39,517 nt of DNA from Chitinophagaceae bacterium (GTDB taxonomy: Bacteria; Bacteroidota; Bacteroidia; Chitinophagales; Chitinophagaceae): the NCBI GenBank assembly GCA_023229465.1, contig JALNZE010000025.1:1-39517 (forward strand). The letters are read 5' to 3'. Both the position numbers and the translations under genes were made by a program. Within the stretch, counting starts at the first letter, position 1, and each line of letters begins with the position of its first letter. The notes under the pieces were generated by a model. The model saw only the letters and a program-made list of their open reading frames with translations. It had not been told where the DNA came from and made no database searches. Shown here one piece after another: positions 24,992 through 35,172 of the stretch.

Positions 24992-27900
24992 TTACTGGTT
25001 CAAGATTGTAATTCCCATTAATCCAACCACCACCTCCTGAGAAAGGGTTTCCAGGGTAAGGCTTTGTAATTCTATACCCTTTCGCATTTTTAAGTTCAGT
25101 AGCATAGCCCTGCAGTTTTCACCCAATTGTACTCTTTGAGGTAATTCATTAGGTAAACAGAATTTATCCTTTTCTGATGTATAATCACAGCCTCCAATTG
25201 GACATAAATTCCAGAAATTTAATGGAGGAATAAGTTCCAGAGAATCTGTTTGTCCATCGGAGTAGTTAAGCCTGATTACTGCATTTGCAATCTGACATTG
25301 CATCCAATTAGTTGAACCGGCTATCAGAAAAAAGATTGCATTTCCGGTTTTATTGACCGGAAAATCAATTTTCGAAGAATAATTATCCCACAAGGAAGTA
25401 AATGCAATGTTTCGAAAACCATAAACCGGGTTCCAAAGGAATGGGATTTTCTGCGGTGTAATTAGACGGTTTTGGTTATCCAGCATACTTTTTACATTAT
25501 CTGTATTAATTGCAGGTGGCACTATATTCCAATAGAGATGTGTCCAGGGTGAATAACCATCAGATCCCAATCGTGCAGAAACAGTATTGGGGCGAGGGGT
25601 CAAATATAGCTGATAATAAATTCTTGTAACATTTGCGTTAAATTTCGAACTGATATCAATATTATTCCATGCTGCATTTTCGGGAATTTTACGAATGAAT
25701 TTAGCTTGCTGATTGGACTCTCCAGCGGGATCGTTCACCTTGATTCGAAAAACACGCCATTGAGGTGTTTTATCCACCATTACTTGTGAAACTACGGTGT
25801 GAAAACCTTTGTTTTTAGTGAGAGTGGCTGTAATGATACCATTTTGGGTTTCTGTATTTTCAAGAACTCCCTGGGGGTCTTCATATCCAATGATTTGAGC
25901 GTCCTTTGCTTTTAGGCGGATAACTTCTCCTACATTTCCTTCCAGGAATTCGGGAGCATAGCAGGGTATGGTTTTTTTCATTTCAATAGTTACTTCAGCT
26001 TTTACCATTTCTAACATATCAATTTTCACTATGCTGCAGCCAACGCCGGGAAGCAACTCCCATTTTACTTTTTCCCCGTTTACTCTGACATTTTCAATCC
26101 CGTTACAATGAACTGGTAAAAGAAGTTCAAGATTTGCAGCACGGGCTAATTCAAAAGAATAAATGCTTCTGTTGCCATTGCGGTTGAAGGCGATCTTCAC
26201 ATCAGGTAGTTCAATAGAGGCATTGTTCCAGTAAGTAGGGAATTGAGGTGAAATATTGACTTTCCCGTTTGGATAATCAGGTTTATAACCGAACAGACCA
26301 GCAACCAGAGTCCGGGCGAAAGTATGTACACAATCGCCAAAATCCACTCCCCCCTGAACACCTCCAAGATTCCCGGGGGATTGGTGGTTAAAAGCACTGG
26401 TCATAAAGGTGCCGCGCATGATATCCCAGCCATCGTTGGGTAAGCCTGCTAGAAAATAGCTAAGTGCCAGATGATAATTATCACCAGGCCAAAGTTCGCG
26501 CACAGAGAATCTTCCTGGCATCCAATTAGAAGTCCAAACTCTTCTCCCTCCTGCAGGCATACGATCATTCTGTAGAGCCCATTCGGAATAATAAACTGAT
26601 TCAAGGGCCTGCTGCTTTGAAGTTAAACCGGCATCAATGGGAAGGAAAATGCTATAAAGCCATGGATCCTTATGTAAGCGTTTGTGCCCTCCCTCCTCTA
26701 AATAAGCACCTGAATGACCTTTATCCTTAATCCATAATTTTTTGAAAAAAGACTCTTTGATCTTATCCAGCATTTGAGTATGGTAATTTTCTGCCTTTTT
26801 GTCCCCTGCTCTTCGGGCCATATCCAGAGCCGCCAGATGTCCGCGATATGCATAAGAAGTCTCCTCGGCAGTACCACCTCCATTATACCATTGTGAATCA
26901 GTAGGCCAGGTATTAAGATAGCTTGTGTAAACCCCGTCGTCATCAGGATCGAAACAGTCGCGCATCCAGATTAAGTGTAACTCGAGTGCCGGACGAAGAA
27001 TTTTTTCGAGTTCCAGGTCGGCAGAAAAGCGCCACTCTTCTATTATCTGGTCAAAAAACTGGGTCTGCATATCATAGAAAATCTGATCAATGCTTATTCG
27101 TCCCGCTCCATAAAACCTTGAATCGGAGTGCTGCCCTGTTAACAATAATGCCGGATCAGCTTTCGCCTCTGTTTTATCTGACTCTTTGATTTGCGCATCG
27201 ATATAGAATTTGGCTTCGTCTTTGACCCTCTCATGCCAGCCATACATTGATCCGCCAAATATGGTGCGCCAGCCTGGAAATCGAACATTATATTGCATTG
27301 CACCATGAACAAATACCGGTGGATACCAGGTTCCGTCAACAGCTGCTACTGAAGCTTGCGCAATAGCATTAAGATATGGATCAGGAGTATTGATTTTTAA
27401 TCTATTTTGGAAATACTCTGTGCGTTTTATTCCTTCTGAAAATGCATTTTCAGGACTATTAATCTTGGATAAATCAGGATTACCAGCCTCATTAAAAGAT
27501 TCGAAAGCCCAATAGATCGGTTTCCCTTCTTCAAGCGCAACCGTTCCATTCAAAATAGGCAAATCCTTGGCTTTTGATTGTTTAAATAAACTCATATTAC
27601 TATAGGCTGAGGCCTCACTCACACTAAGCTTTGTTGCATAATTACAGCTTCCAGCAACGCAAAAAAGTTTCTTTTGATTTGTTGTACTGTCCGTCAGACT
27701 AACAAAATTGATTTGTCCTGTAGTATCGATCACATTGTTTTTGCATTCTTCGGGCTTAAACCCATATATTATTAATTCCGGATGAACCATCGCATCAAAT
27801 GTTGATGACAAATTCTGTCCATTAAACCATTTTGCACCGCCAAAAGCCCAAATCAACTTGTCTCCGTCAATTGTGCCTACTGCCATTGCCCGAATGGACA

Positions 27901-28336
27901 TACCAATGTAGTTTGCCATCGGCAATATTTCCAAACTTACTTTCAGCCCGGTAAATTCCTTATCGGCTATCTGCCATGCCATCTTTCCCGGAGTATAGAT
28001 CGAAGTTATTTGATCACATTCCTGCAGCCATTTCACTTTCCCATTTCGTTCGATAGCGAGCATAAAAGTCCCATACAGATATTGCTCTTTTGCTAATCGG
28101 GCAATGGGTTGATCACCGGTAAGGATAAAAGCGTCGGCGTTGTTAATATATAGCGGCCGGTTATTATAGTGGCCAATGTTATAGCCAACAACTGCGCCGT
28201 CAATAGCATCATATTTAGATTTATGTAACCCGTTAATCTGCCCAGTCGATAAGATCGGATTAGAAAAAATCGAATAAAACATTAACAGGAATGATAATTT
28301 TTTAATGTTTATGCATTTTATTCTGGTTGTTTTCAT
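24992..28336 (-). CDS. DUF4450-like six-hairpin glycosidase-like protein
   Basis: An 1114-residue secreted protein (signal about residues 1-32). The first 300 residues form a beta-rich domain with NRPLYINNADAFILTGDQP, resembling DUF4450 proteins of polysaccharide loci. Residues about 320-750 read as an (alpha/alpha)6 barrel with HLIWMRDCFDPDDDG, GGGTAEETSYAYRGHLAALD and SVRELWPGDNYHLALSYFLAG. The last 350 residues are beta domains. The enzyme activity is not established; a glycosidase acting on a rhamnose- or galactose-containing side chain is likely from context. Its 5' end shares a 28-bp repeat with the 3' end of the sulfatase gene. It lies 47 bp downstream of the GH106-like gene in one operon. 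Confidence 0.65.
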   Translation of the reverse strand: MKTTRIKCINIKKLSFLLMFYSIFSNPILSTGQINGLHKSKYDAIDGAVVGYNIGHYNNRPLYINNADAFILTGDQPIARLAKEQYLYGTFMLAIERNGKVKWLQECDQITSIYTPGKMAWQIADKEFTGLKVSLEILPMANYIGMSIRAMAVGTIDGDKLIWAFGGAKWFNGQNLSSTFDAMVHPELIIYGFKPEECKNNVIDTTGQINFVSLTDSTTNQKKLFCVAGSCNYATKLSVSEASAYSNMSLFKQSKAKDLPILNGTVALEEGKPIYWAFESFNEAGNPDLSKINSPENAFSEGIKRTEYFQNRLKINTPDPYLNAIAQASVAAVDGTWYPPVFVHGAMQYNVRFPGWRTIFGGSMYGWHERVKDEAKFYIDAQIKESDKTEAKADPALLLTGQHSDSRFYGAGRISIDQIFYDMQTQFFDQIIEEWRFSADLELEKILRPALELHLIWMRDCFDPDDDGVYTSYLNTWPTDSQWYNGGGTAEETSYAYRGHLAALDMARRAGDKKAENYHTQMLDKIKESFFKKLWIKDKGHSGAYLEEGGHKRLHKDPWLYSIFLPIDAGLTSKQQALESVYYSEWALQNDRMPAGGRRVWTSNWMPGRFSVRELWPGDNYHLALSYFLAGLPNDGWDIMRGTFMTSAFNHQSPGNLGGVQGGVDFGDCVHTFARTLVAGLFGYKPDYPNGKVNISPQFPTYWNNASIELPDVKIAFNRNGNRSIYSFELARAANLELLLPVHCNGIENVRVNGEKVKWELLPGVGCSIVKIDMLEMVKAEVTIEMKKTIPCYAPEFLEGNVGEVIRLKAKDAQIIGYEDPQGVLENTETQNGIITATLTKNKGFHTVVSQVMVDKTPQWRVFRIKVNDPAGESNQQAKFIRKIPENAAWNNIDISSKFNANVTRIYYQLYLTPRPNTVSARLGSDGYSPWTHLYWNIVPPAINTDNVKSMLDNQNRLITPQKIPFLWNPVYGFRNIAFTSLWDNYSSKIDFPVNKTGNAIFFLIAGSTNWMQCQIANAVIRLNYSDGQTDSLELIPPLNFWNLCPIGGCDYTSEKDKFCLPNELPQRVQLGENCRAMLLNLKMRKGIELQSLTLETLSQEVVVGLMGITILNQ
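28304..28331 (-). repeat. 28-bp direct repeat, copy 1
   Basis: Contains GAATAAAATGCATAAACATT and lies in the first codons of the DUF4450-like gene. It matches copy 2 at 33477-33504 with two mismatches in 28 bp. Confidence 0.65.
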
Positions 28337-28383
28337 TTCTTTCTTATTAAATGATTTTTCAGAAAAAGTTTTAATTAGTAATG

Positions 28384-31300
28384 CTATTTAACTTTCAGCC
28401 TTACAGGCCCCTTCAAACCGGAGAATGAAGAGAACTCTGATAAAAATCTCCCGAAAGAATCGATTCCGGGTTTCATGTTGTAGTTGTTGTTTACGAGGTT
28501 ACCAACGCGAATGCGAATCGTGTTTGTTCCCTTTTTAAGAGCCAGGGTTGTGAAATTATGTGGTGACCATAATTTTACACCGAGGTCTTCACCATTGACC
28601 CACACCTGGGCAAAATGATAAACTTCACCCAAATCGATGGTGACTTCACCGGGGGCTTCATCAATATTAAACGTCTTTGTATAATCAAGCAGACCACTGA
28701 AATTGCCCGGCACTTCTTCCCATTTATCCCATAAGCTCAGGTTTCGTTTTATGCCATCCTCAATAAGGTTATTGGAGACTTTAAAGGGAAATTCAAGATT
28801 AGGCTGAACATCCGGATCAATGGAGATATTCCATTCTCCATCAAGTGTAAGAAGGATCTTCTCTTCTTTGACCATTTCTGGCATGCTCACAGCAGGCTTT
28901 ATTGGCTTTTCCGGGTCGATAACGAGCCAGTACGCCTCATTGGGTTTGAAACTGATGCTAAGCCGTAAATCACTACCCTTTTTATCCGAAGCAATCTCAT
29001 TAATCATACCAGTTTCACAATCCCAGATAGAGGCAAGACCTTGAATGCCAGTTATCTCAACCTCACAATTCCTGGTTTCATCGCTATTATTTGCCAGCCA
29101 GAAGAAGTGGCGTCCATCGGCGCAACGATGTTTCTGTAACATATCAAATCCACCGGATATAAAATTTATCTGAGATTTAAGTTTGGTTGATGGGTCTTTC
29201 ATTTCTGCAACAATACCATCTTTCAAATGCTTAAAACTTCCCTGTCTGTTTAACTCTTTCATCAGCTTCAACATTTTCCGGTCATTCATCCCATTATCGG
29301 TTGAACCCGTGGGCAGTTCTCCGAGGGCATAAACTGTTCCACCGGCTTTTGCAAAATCCACCAGTTTTTCAGCAACATGAAGAGGCATAACCACCATCGG
29401 AGGAATTACAACTGTCTTAAAGCGAAAATCACCATATAGCAACTCCTTGCCATTCAGATTCATCAAATTCATATAATGTCCGTCGGCTATGAGGTATTCG
29501 ATGCGATATTTATACATCTGGCGAATTGCATCACTGTAGACATGGTTTATCTCCTGCACCCTCTTGTCGTACATGTTATCCAGCAAATTCACATTTCCCG
29601 ACGAAGGGCCCCATATTTCTTCTGGATTACCGGAAAGTACCCAGGCACTTGACAAGGGATTAATTAATAGAACGTCAGGTACAACGTTACCCTGTGAGTT
29701 TATGTAGCTCGTTCGCCGGACAAAGTCAGTCCAAACTTGCATATACTGCCACATGGGAAGTTCATCGTAATAGTCGGGCACCCAGACATTCCCTTTTTGA
29801 TTGCGGGCCATGAACAGAGCGTGTAAAACCATATGATTGGCACCCATCGCAGTAGTTGCATTTATACCGGTCTTTAAGTTTTTCATTGTCAGGTCACCCC
29901 AACCTCCTGCACCCATAAATTCACATTCGAAACGACGACCTTCAAAAGCGGCGACCGAATGACTTTCTGCCAGATCATGGGGGTCAAAAATCTTAAGTGT
30001 CAATGCATCTGTACCGGGCATTGAAAAACGCCGTTGCATTTTCATCAAATCACCAACGCCACTGGTTATCCACTGCAAACTCTCTTCCCAGAAGTTCGAT
30101 ATATAATACATATCCTGCTTTTGCAGATAGTCGTTGACTTCTCCAAAATAGCTGGAATATAGGTCAGACACAGTTTCTATAAAGTCAAAACGTGCCTTGG
30201 CAAATTTTCCTTCAACATCCTTATCAATCAGTAAAGGCATCATTACACGAATATCATTACCTGTTGCATTTTTATATCGAACAGGCAATTGAGTGGACCA
30301 TGGAAGAGGGCCAAAACCTCCCTCGTTATCACAGATAGCACCTGGAATTACCGAGCTCATATAGTCGCCCAGTTTTTCAAAATACGGTTTGTGGGCAATC
30401 TCAATAAAAGCCGACGCCAGGCGCTCATCCAGGTAATTAACTGAGCTGCCATCTTTTCTGGTAAAAGTATATACCCGCCAGGAATCGCCTTTAGGAGCAG
30501 TCCATGTAAAGCCTTTCCCTTCACCTATTAATTTTAAACTTGAACTCTTAATTTCGTTTTCAAAATAAGGATGATTAGCTCCCCTTGGGTTTCGGGATGC
30601 AGCATCAGCAGATTCATTTAAACCCCTGGTCTTATAAGACAAATTTATATAGCAATCAAGATCATTTTCATCTCGACTTTCACCATTTTTATATGCTTCA
30701 CCTTCTATGTACACATCTCCCTTTTTACCCCACCAACCTAGCTCTCCGGCGATAAGGCCAACATCCGGTATCATCCCGATATACAAAATGGTTCCACCCG
30801 GAAAAATCTCAGGAATTTCCAGACTGGGTCTATCGTATTCATGCAATCCGGGACCATAGTATTTTTGGGAAACAAGCCTCCCATCAGGACTGTTAAGGCG
30901 TGCTTCAAGTGTAAAACCTTTTTTCGTTTCTCCAAACCAGCATGTCGTCATTATAGAAACCTCTTTTAGCCATGGCTTTTCAACCTTAATTGTCTGACCA
31001 AGTGATTTCCTGCCATACATATCTTCAACAACAAGTCCTGAAGGAGCAAATGTCTCCCTGCTGGAAGCATAAACAAACTCATCCTTAGCTTTTGTTTTCG
31101 CGGTTTTGGCTGCAACCGTGAAGAAAGATTCAGGTAAATCAACACTTTCCCCACCGGGGATATCAGTTACTGAAAAGCCCAGGTTCGAGTTGTAAAGTTC
31201 AGGATGTTGCTTTATTACGCGACCATTAGCTCGTCCGCTGGGCCACATATACTCATCTGCATAAGTCACATAAGCATTCGCCGCTTTTGCAATTTCGACA

Positions 31301-31722
31301 ACATCTTTTACTGCATCGAACCACTCCTGCGAAAGCCATTCCTCATCCGGCAAGCTTGGATGCGGCTCCATTGCATCTTCAAGGCCGGGAGTTGAAGACA
31401 GCAAATCCGCCATTGAGGTATGCGCAAAAATATAGCCTGGATTAAAGCCTTGCTTCAATATCTCATGGGTCATTTTACGGATCTTTTCCCGATTTAGAGG
31501 TTCATCCCAAAACCAGTACAGGAAAGGCGCATAAATCATGTCAGGATTACCAAAATTATCCTGTAGCGATCTGTAATCGTCTGTTTGTAGTTTTCCCCAA
31601 TTGGTAGTAGATTGCGCGTTAGCTGTAAAAAGAATAGAACTAAACAAACAAATCAATATTAAAGCACTTATCCATTTTGTGGCTCTGCATATCGAATTAA
31701 ACAATTTCTTTACAGACATCAT
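28384..31722 (-). CDS. GH106-like alpha-L-rhamnosidase
   Basis: An 1112-residue protein with a signal peptide (about residues 1-37). The N-terminal part carries features of the GH106/Glyco_hydro_106 group: APFLYWFWDEPLNREKI, a GFNPGYIFAHTSM strand, TYADEYMWPSGRANG. Later come FWEESLQWI, the HDLAESHS/AFEGRRFECEFMGAGGWGD stretch and GANHMVLHALFM. A C-terminal beta-sandwich (ITIDLGEVYHFAQVWVNG-like, near residue 1040) is the galactose-binding type. GH106 enzymes cleave terminal alpha-L-rhamnose, for example in rhamnogalacturonan-II or arabinogalactan side chains. Start choice is MMSVKK or MSVKK. It sits 28 bp after the GH32 gene. Catalytic residues were not placed. Confidence 0.85.
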   Translation of the reverse strand: MMSVKKLFNSICRATKWISALILICLFSSILFTANAQSTTNWGKLQTDDYRSLQDNFGNPDMIYAPFLYWFWDEPLNREKIRKMTHEILKQGFNPGYIFAHTSMADLLSSTPGLEDAMEPHPSLPDEEWLSQEWFDAVKDVVEIAKAANAYVTYADEYMWPSGRANGRVIKQHPELYNSNLGFSVTDIPGGESVDLPESFFTVAAKTAKTKAKDEFVYASSRETFAPSGLVVEDMYGRKSLGQTIKVEKPWLKEVSIMTTCWFGETKKGFTLEARLNSPDGRLVSQKYYGPGLHEYDRPSLEIPEIFPGGTILYIGMIPDVGLIAGELGWWGKKGDVYIEGEAYKNGESRDENDLDCYINLSYKTRGLNESADAASRNPRGANHPYFENEIKSSSLKLIGEGKGFTWTAPKGDSWRVYTFTRKDGSSVNYLDERLASAFIEIAHKPYFEKLGDYMSSVIPGAICDNEGGFGPLPWSTQLPVRYKNATGNDIRVMMPLLIDKDVEGKFAKARFDFIETVSDLYSSYFGEVNDYLQKQDMYYISNFWEESLQWITSGVGDLMKMQRRFSMPGTDALTLKIFDPHDLAESHSVAAFEGRRFECEFMGAGGWGDLTMKNLKTGINATTAMGANHMVLHALFMARNQKGNVWVPDYYDELPMWQYMQVWTDFVRRTSYINSQGNVVPDVLLINPLSSAWVLSGNPEEIWGPSSGNVNLLDNMYDKRVQEINHVYSDAIRQMYKYRIEYLIADGHYMNLMNLNGKELLYGDFRFKTVVIPPMVVMPLHVAEKLVDFAKAGGTVYALGELPTGSTDNGMNDRKMLKLMKELNRQGSFKHLKDGIVAEMKDPSTKLKSQINFISGGFDMLQKHRCADGRHFFWLANNSDETRNCEVEITGIQGLASIWDCETGMINEIASDKKGSDLRLSISFKPNEAYWLVIDPEKPIKPAVSMPEMVKEEKILLTLDGEWNISIDPDVQPNLEFPFKVSNNLIEDGIKRNLSLWDKWEEVPGNFSGLLDYTKTFNIDEAPGEVTIDLGEVYHFAQVWVNGEDLGVKLWSPHNFTTLALKKGTNTIRIRVGNLVNNNYNMKPGIDSFGRFLSEFSSFSGLKGPVRLKVK

Positions 31723-31750
31723 TTATTGCTTTTTTTGAATTTTCATGAGT

Positions 31751-33271
31751 TTATAACTCAATATCCCAGGCATCTACCGACCTTACTACAACACTCCCCC
31801 CTTCAGAGAAAAGATCAATTCCCAGACTGTTTTTTGAAGGGAAAACACGGGTAATGCCAGCAGCAACGTCATCATTTACAAACACTTCTATAATTGACTT
31901 GTCTAAAAAAACTTCTATAACCAGCGGCTCCTTTTCCGACAATTCAACCTGACCTCTTTCAAACCTGTCATTTTTGTATATTGAGCCTTCAGCACCGCCG
32001 TGAGTCCTGTCGGCCACCATTCGTTTCTCTTCTTTATCATAAAAAATCCTTGTGAACTCCTTTCCATCATCCGATTTCCTAACAATTAGCCCCAGCTTTT
32101 TTGCATCAAAGCCAGGTTCAAAAACCACGCGTAACTTCATGCAATCACCTTTCAAATCTTTTAATAGGTTTTTGTCTGACTGAGTAATCTTCATTCCTCC
32201 ATAATTTCTATGATTGTGAAGTAGTGATTGGTGTTCACCAGCAGGTCTGAAGCGCAACCTGTTATCATCTCCCATAGTCACATGACGGGGCATTGTTTGT
32301 ACCCCATGCCAGCCTGCATCATCGGTTCTGCCGCACCAAGACAAAGCAAATTGAATATATCTGCCCTTTTCATCTTTGAATGTCTGCGGAGCCCAGCTCT
32401 CATTAAACAGATCCAGATCGGCCTGGTATTCAGGAGTGAATTTGTAATTTTCATATCTGCCCACCATATATACAGGGCGACGTGCCGGGGCAATCTTGCC
32501 ATTTATACTATATAACTTGTTATAGCTTAAAATATAGAGCCCATTACTGAAAGAGTAAAAACTGGGGCACTCAAAAAGTTCGCCCTCTCCTCCGGGTTCT
32601 ATTACCCCCTGGTATAAGGGCCCATGATATTTCCAGTTTACCAGATCTTCAGAACTATATAAAAGGACTGCTCCTCCAATATTGGTACTTGAAGCTAAAG
32701 CCATAAAAACTCGATTTCCCTCTCTCCAAGTGTAAGGGTCGCGAAACCCGCCACCAGGCAATCCCACGGGACGTTCGGCAATAATCGGATTTTTCTCATA
32801 TTGCTCCCAATCGTTCAAATCATCATCTTTTGAAAAGGCAATACAAGGTACTTCCGGGTACTTATCGGAGAGCCCGGTAAAAAAGGCTACAGGCTTATCA
32901 TTGTAAATGACAGTTGATCCTGAGTAACACTGCTTCCAGGTATCTTCAGGGGAGATAGCCACTGGCTGCTCCTTCCAATGAAATAAATCAGTACTTGTAA
33001 AGTGTCCCCAATGAGTATTGGAAACTGAATCATGGAGGGGCCGGTGATTTTGATAAAACAGATGGTAAACACCTTTGTACTGTATCAGACCATTTGGATC
33101 ACCCATAGTATACACAGGTGGAGAAGCATGATATACAGGGTGTTGATAATCATTATTAACCTGCTCGCGCAGCATTGCTTCTTCTTTACTAATGGTTATG
33201 CCCTTGTTTAAGTCAATGGAACAACCAAAAGCTAATATACAGCATAGTATGTAAACAGGATTTTTTTTCAT
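31751..33271 (-). CDS. GH32 family beta-fructosidase-like lipoprotein
   Basis: A 506-residue lipoprotein (lipobox AFGC at residues 14-17). The five-bladed propeller of GH32 is marked by GDPNG with nucleophile D58, HLFYQ, WGHFTSTDLFHW, FRDP (transition-state stabiliser D178) and ECP (acid/base E234). A C-terminal beta-sandwich ends in LVIEVFLDKSIIEVFVND, also typical. GH32 enzymes hydrolyse fructans, sucrose or raffinose. In this rhamnose/arabinose context the natural substrate may be another beta-fructoside or an unusual sugar. The motif reads GDPNG where classical members have NDPNG. Upstream is a 219-bp gap with the second copy of the 28-bp repeat. Confidence 0.93.
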   Translation of the reverse strand: MKKNPVYILCCILAFGCSIDLNKGITISKEEAMLREQVNNDYQHPVYHASPPVYTMGDPNGLIQYKGVYHLFYQNHRPLHDSVSNTHWGHFTSTDLFHWKEQPVAISPEDTWKQCYSGSTVIYNDKPVAFFTGLSDKYPEVPCIAFSKDDDLNDWEQYEKNPIIAERPVGLPGGGFRDPYTWREGNRVFMALASSTNIGGAVLLYSSEDLVNWKYHGPLYQGVIEPGGEGELFECPSFYSFSNGLYILSYNKLYSINGKIAPARRPVYMVGRYENYKFTPEYQADLDLFNESWAPQTFKDEKGRYIQFALSWCGRTDDAGWHGVQTMPRHVTMGDDNRLRFRPAGEHQSLLHNHRNYGGMKITQSDKNLLKDLKGDCMKLRVVFEPGFDAKKLGLIVRKSDDGKEFTRIFYDKEEKRMVADRTHGGAEGSIYKNDRFERGQVELSEKEPLVIEVFLDKSIIEVFVNDDVAAGITRVFPSKNSLGIDLFSEGGSVVVRSVDAWDIEL

Positions 33272-33476
33272 AACACTTGATTTTACTTTGTGGATAAAAT
33301 TATGTTGGCTGCCCGAAACAATTTGCTCCTACCTGTTTGTTTTTGTTCTTTCGCTATTTTAATCTTCACTGCCAATCCTTCTTAAATGACTGGATATTAT
33401 TTTAATTAAGGGGTAAGGGTTAAAATATTTCTTTAACATGTGCAAAAATTTATGAACCAAAAATTAAAAAAATGAC

Positions 33477-33504
33477 AATGTTTATGCATTTTATTCCGGC
33501 TGTT
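33477..33504 (-). repeat. 28-bp direct repeat, copy 2
   Basis: Spans the sulfatase stop codon and the start of the 219-bp gap before the GH32 gene (33272-33490). Differs from copy 1 (28304-28331) at two positions. The gap itself shows no clear promoter box and no gene. Confidence 0.65.
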
Positions 33505-35083
33505 CAGAAGTATATAAACCCCTATAATATTCAAGTCTTCCTCTAAGATGACTGAGAATAGATACGTACTCCGGATTTGATATTAAATTATTGATTTCAT
33601 AAGGGTCTTCTTTAATGTTAAAAAGCTGCTCCACATCAGGTTCCTCATTGTAGAATACTATGTATTTCCATTCATCAGTTCTGACGGCCTCGCTTGGAAC
33701 TATCGGAACTACATTGGCACCAAGGTCTTTTGCAGTCCATGTGTGTTCATAATACCAATCTTTTCGCCATTCTTCTTTATTTCCTGACAATAAATCCCTT
33801 ATATCCATTCCCTGCATTTCATCCGGAGCAGTTATACCTGCATAAGAGAGAAATGTTGGAGTATAATCAACATTCAAAACCATCTCATCAACGGTTTTTC
33901 CTCTATTCTCCGATGGTACACGAGGATCGTAAACAATCAGAGGAACACATATTGATTCCTCGTAAGGCAACCATTTTCCCCAAAAGCCGTGTTCTCCCAG
34001 AAAAGCCCCGTTATCTGAAGAAAATACTATTATTGTATTATTATCCACCCCGGCTTCGTCAAGTAAATTTCTCGATTTCCCAATCGCAATATCAATCCCT
34101 GTCACAAGACGATAATGTTTGCGTATTTCATTTTCAAGTTTTCCTTCTGAACTTAATACATTTCTTGCATGGTCTGTCCCCATCGTTCCCTGAAGAAACT
34201 TCAGTTGAGACAAAGCATTTTCAATATTAGCTGTTGGAGAAACAGGAATTTTATTTGCTGTATAATAATCCTTTACTTCAAGAGGATAATCAGACCATGG
34301 GTCTTTAGGCGCCCTGAAAGAAATCTGAAGAAAGAAAGGTTTGTCCTGATCCCTCGAATCTAAGAATGTTTTCACCTTTAGAGGAACTACTTCAATATCG
34401 GTGTGAACAGGATCAACCATTCCACTAAAACCAGTACGAGGGAACGACGACTCCCAGGGTGTACCCTGAACACAGGTGCATCGTATCTCACTTTTGTGTT
34501 CCATTCCATCATTAGTAACAAAATTGCAGTTACGCTCATGCCAGTAATTGCCATGCCATCTATCTCCGCCCCAGTAATCAAAAAGATTCATTCCTATCTG
34601 AAATCCATCTTCGCCAACACCACAATCCCATTTTCCAATGTACCCGGTAAAATAGCCATTATCTTTTAGTAATGCCGGTAAAGTTGCATTCCAATTTCGG
34701 GGAGTTGCAATAGCGGTTAAATTATCTGCGCCTCCTGATCTGGAGCGGGAATATATGCCAGTCATAATAACTGCACGACTAGCGCTACAAACAGAAAAGG
34801 TGACAAAAGAATTATTGAACTTCACTCCTTCACTTGCCAATCTGTCTATTTCCGGTGTGGTAACAACGGTATTTCCAAAACATCCCTGCGAATCCCATCT
34901 TTGGTCATCGCTCAGCAGAAACAATATGTTTGGCCGACGATTTGTACCAAGTTGTTTGGATTGCTCAGAGTCGGCATAATTCCCAGCCAAAGGATAAACA
35001 AGATCTTTATCCTGAGCAGCCAATCCAAATGCCAGAAACATACAGATGATAAGGATTTTATTTTTTATCCTGGGTACTTTCAT
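33491..35083 (-). CDS. Type I (S1) formylglycine sulfatase
   Basis: A 530-residue secreted sulfatase (signal about residues 1-23). The N-terminal NILFLLSDDQRWD holds two calcium-site aspartates (D59, D60). The active-site motif VCSASRAVIMTG has C99 as the residue turned into formylglycine, in C-x-A-x-R context. The later SSDNGAFLGEHGFWGKWLPYE supplies further metal and substrate ligands. It removes sulfate esters from a glycan, presumably early in breakdown. It depends on a maturing enzyme that is not in this window. The gene follows the LamG/T9SS protein gene by 89 bp on the same strand. Confidence 0.93.
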   Translation of the reverse strand: MKVPRIKNKILIICMFLAFGLAAQDKDLVYPLAGNYADSEQSKQLGTNRRPNILFLLSDDQRWDSQGCFGNTVVTTPEIDRLASEGVKFNNSFVTFSVCSASRAVIMTGIYSRSRSGGADNLTAIATPRNWNATLPALLKDNGYFTGYIGKWDCGVGEDGFQIGMNLFDYWGGDRWHGNYWHERNCNFVTNDGMEHKSEIRCTCVQGTPWESSFPRTGFSGMVDPVHTDIEVVPLKVKTFLDSRDQDKPFFLQISFRAPKDPWSDYPLEVKDYYTANKIPVSPTANIENALSQLKFLQGTMGTDHARNVLSSEGKLENEIRKHYRLVTGIDIAIGKSRNLLDEAGVDNNTIIVFSSDNGAFLGEHGFWGKWLPYEESICVPLIVYDPRVPSENRGKTVDEMVLNVDYTPTFLSYAGITAPDEMQGMDIRDLLSGNKEEWRKDWYYEHTWTAKDLGANVVPIVPSEAVRTDEWKYIVFYNEEPDVEQLFNIKEDPYEINNLISNPEYVSILSHLRGRLEYYRGLYTSEQPE

Positions 35084-35172
35084 ATCTTTTTTAATACTGA
35101 TGATTTGCTGGATTAAGTTTTAAAAACCGGGCATTTATTTTGATTCAAATTAGAGTCTTTTCAGAAACAGGC

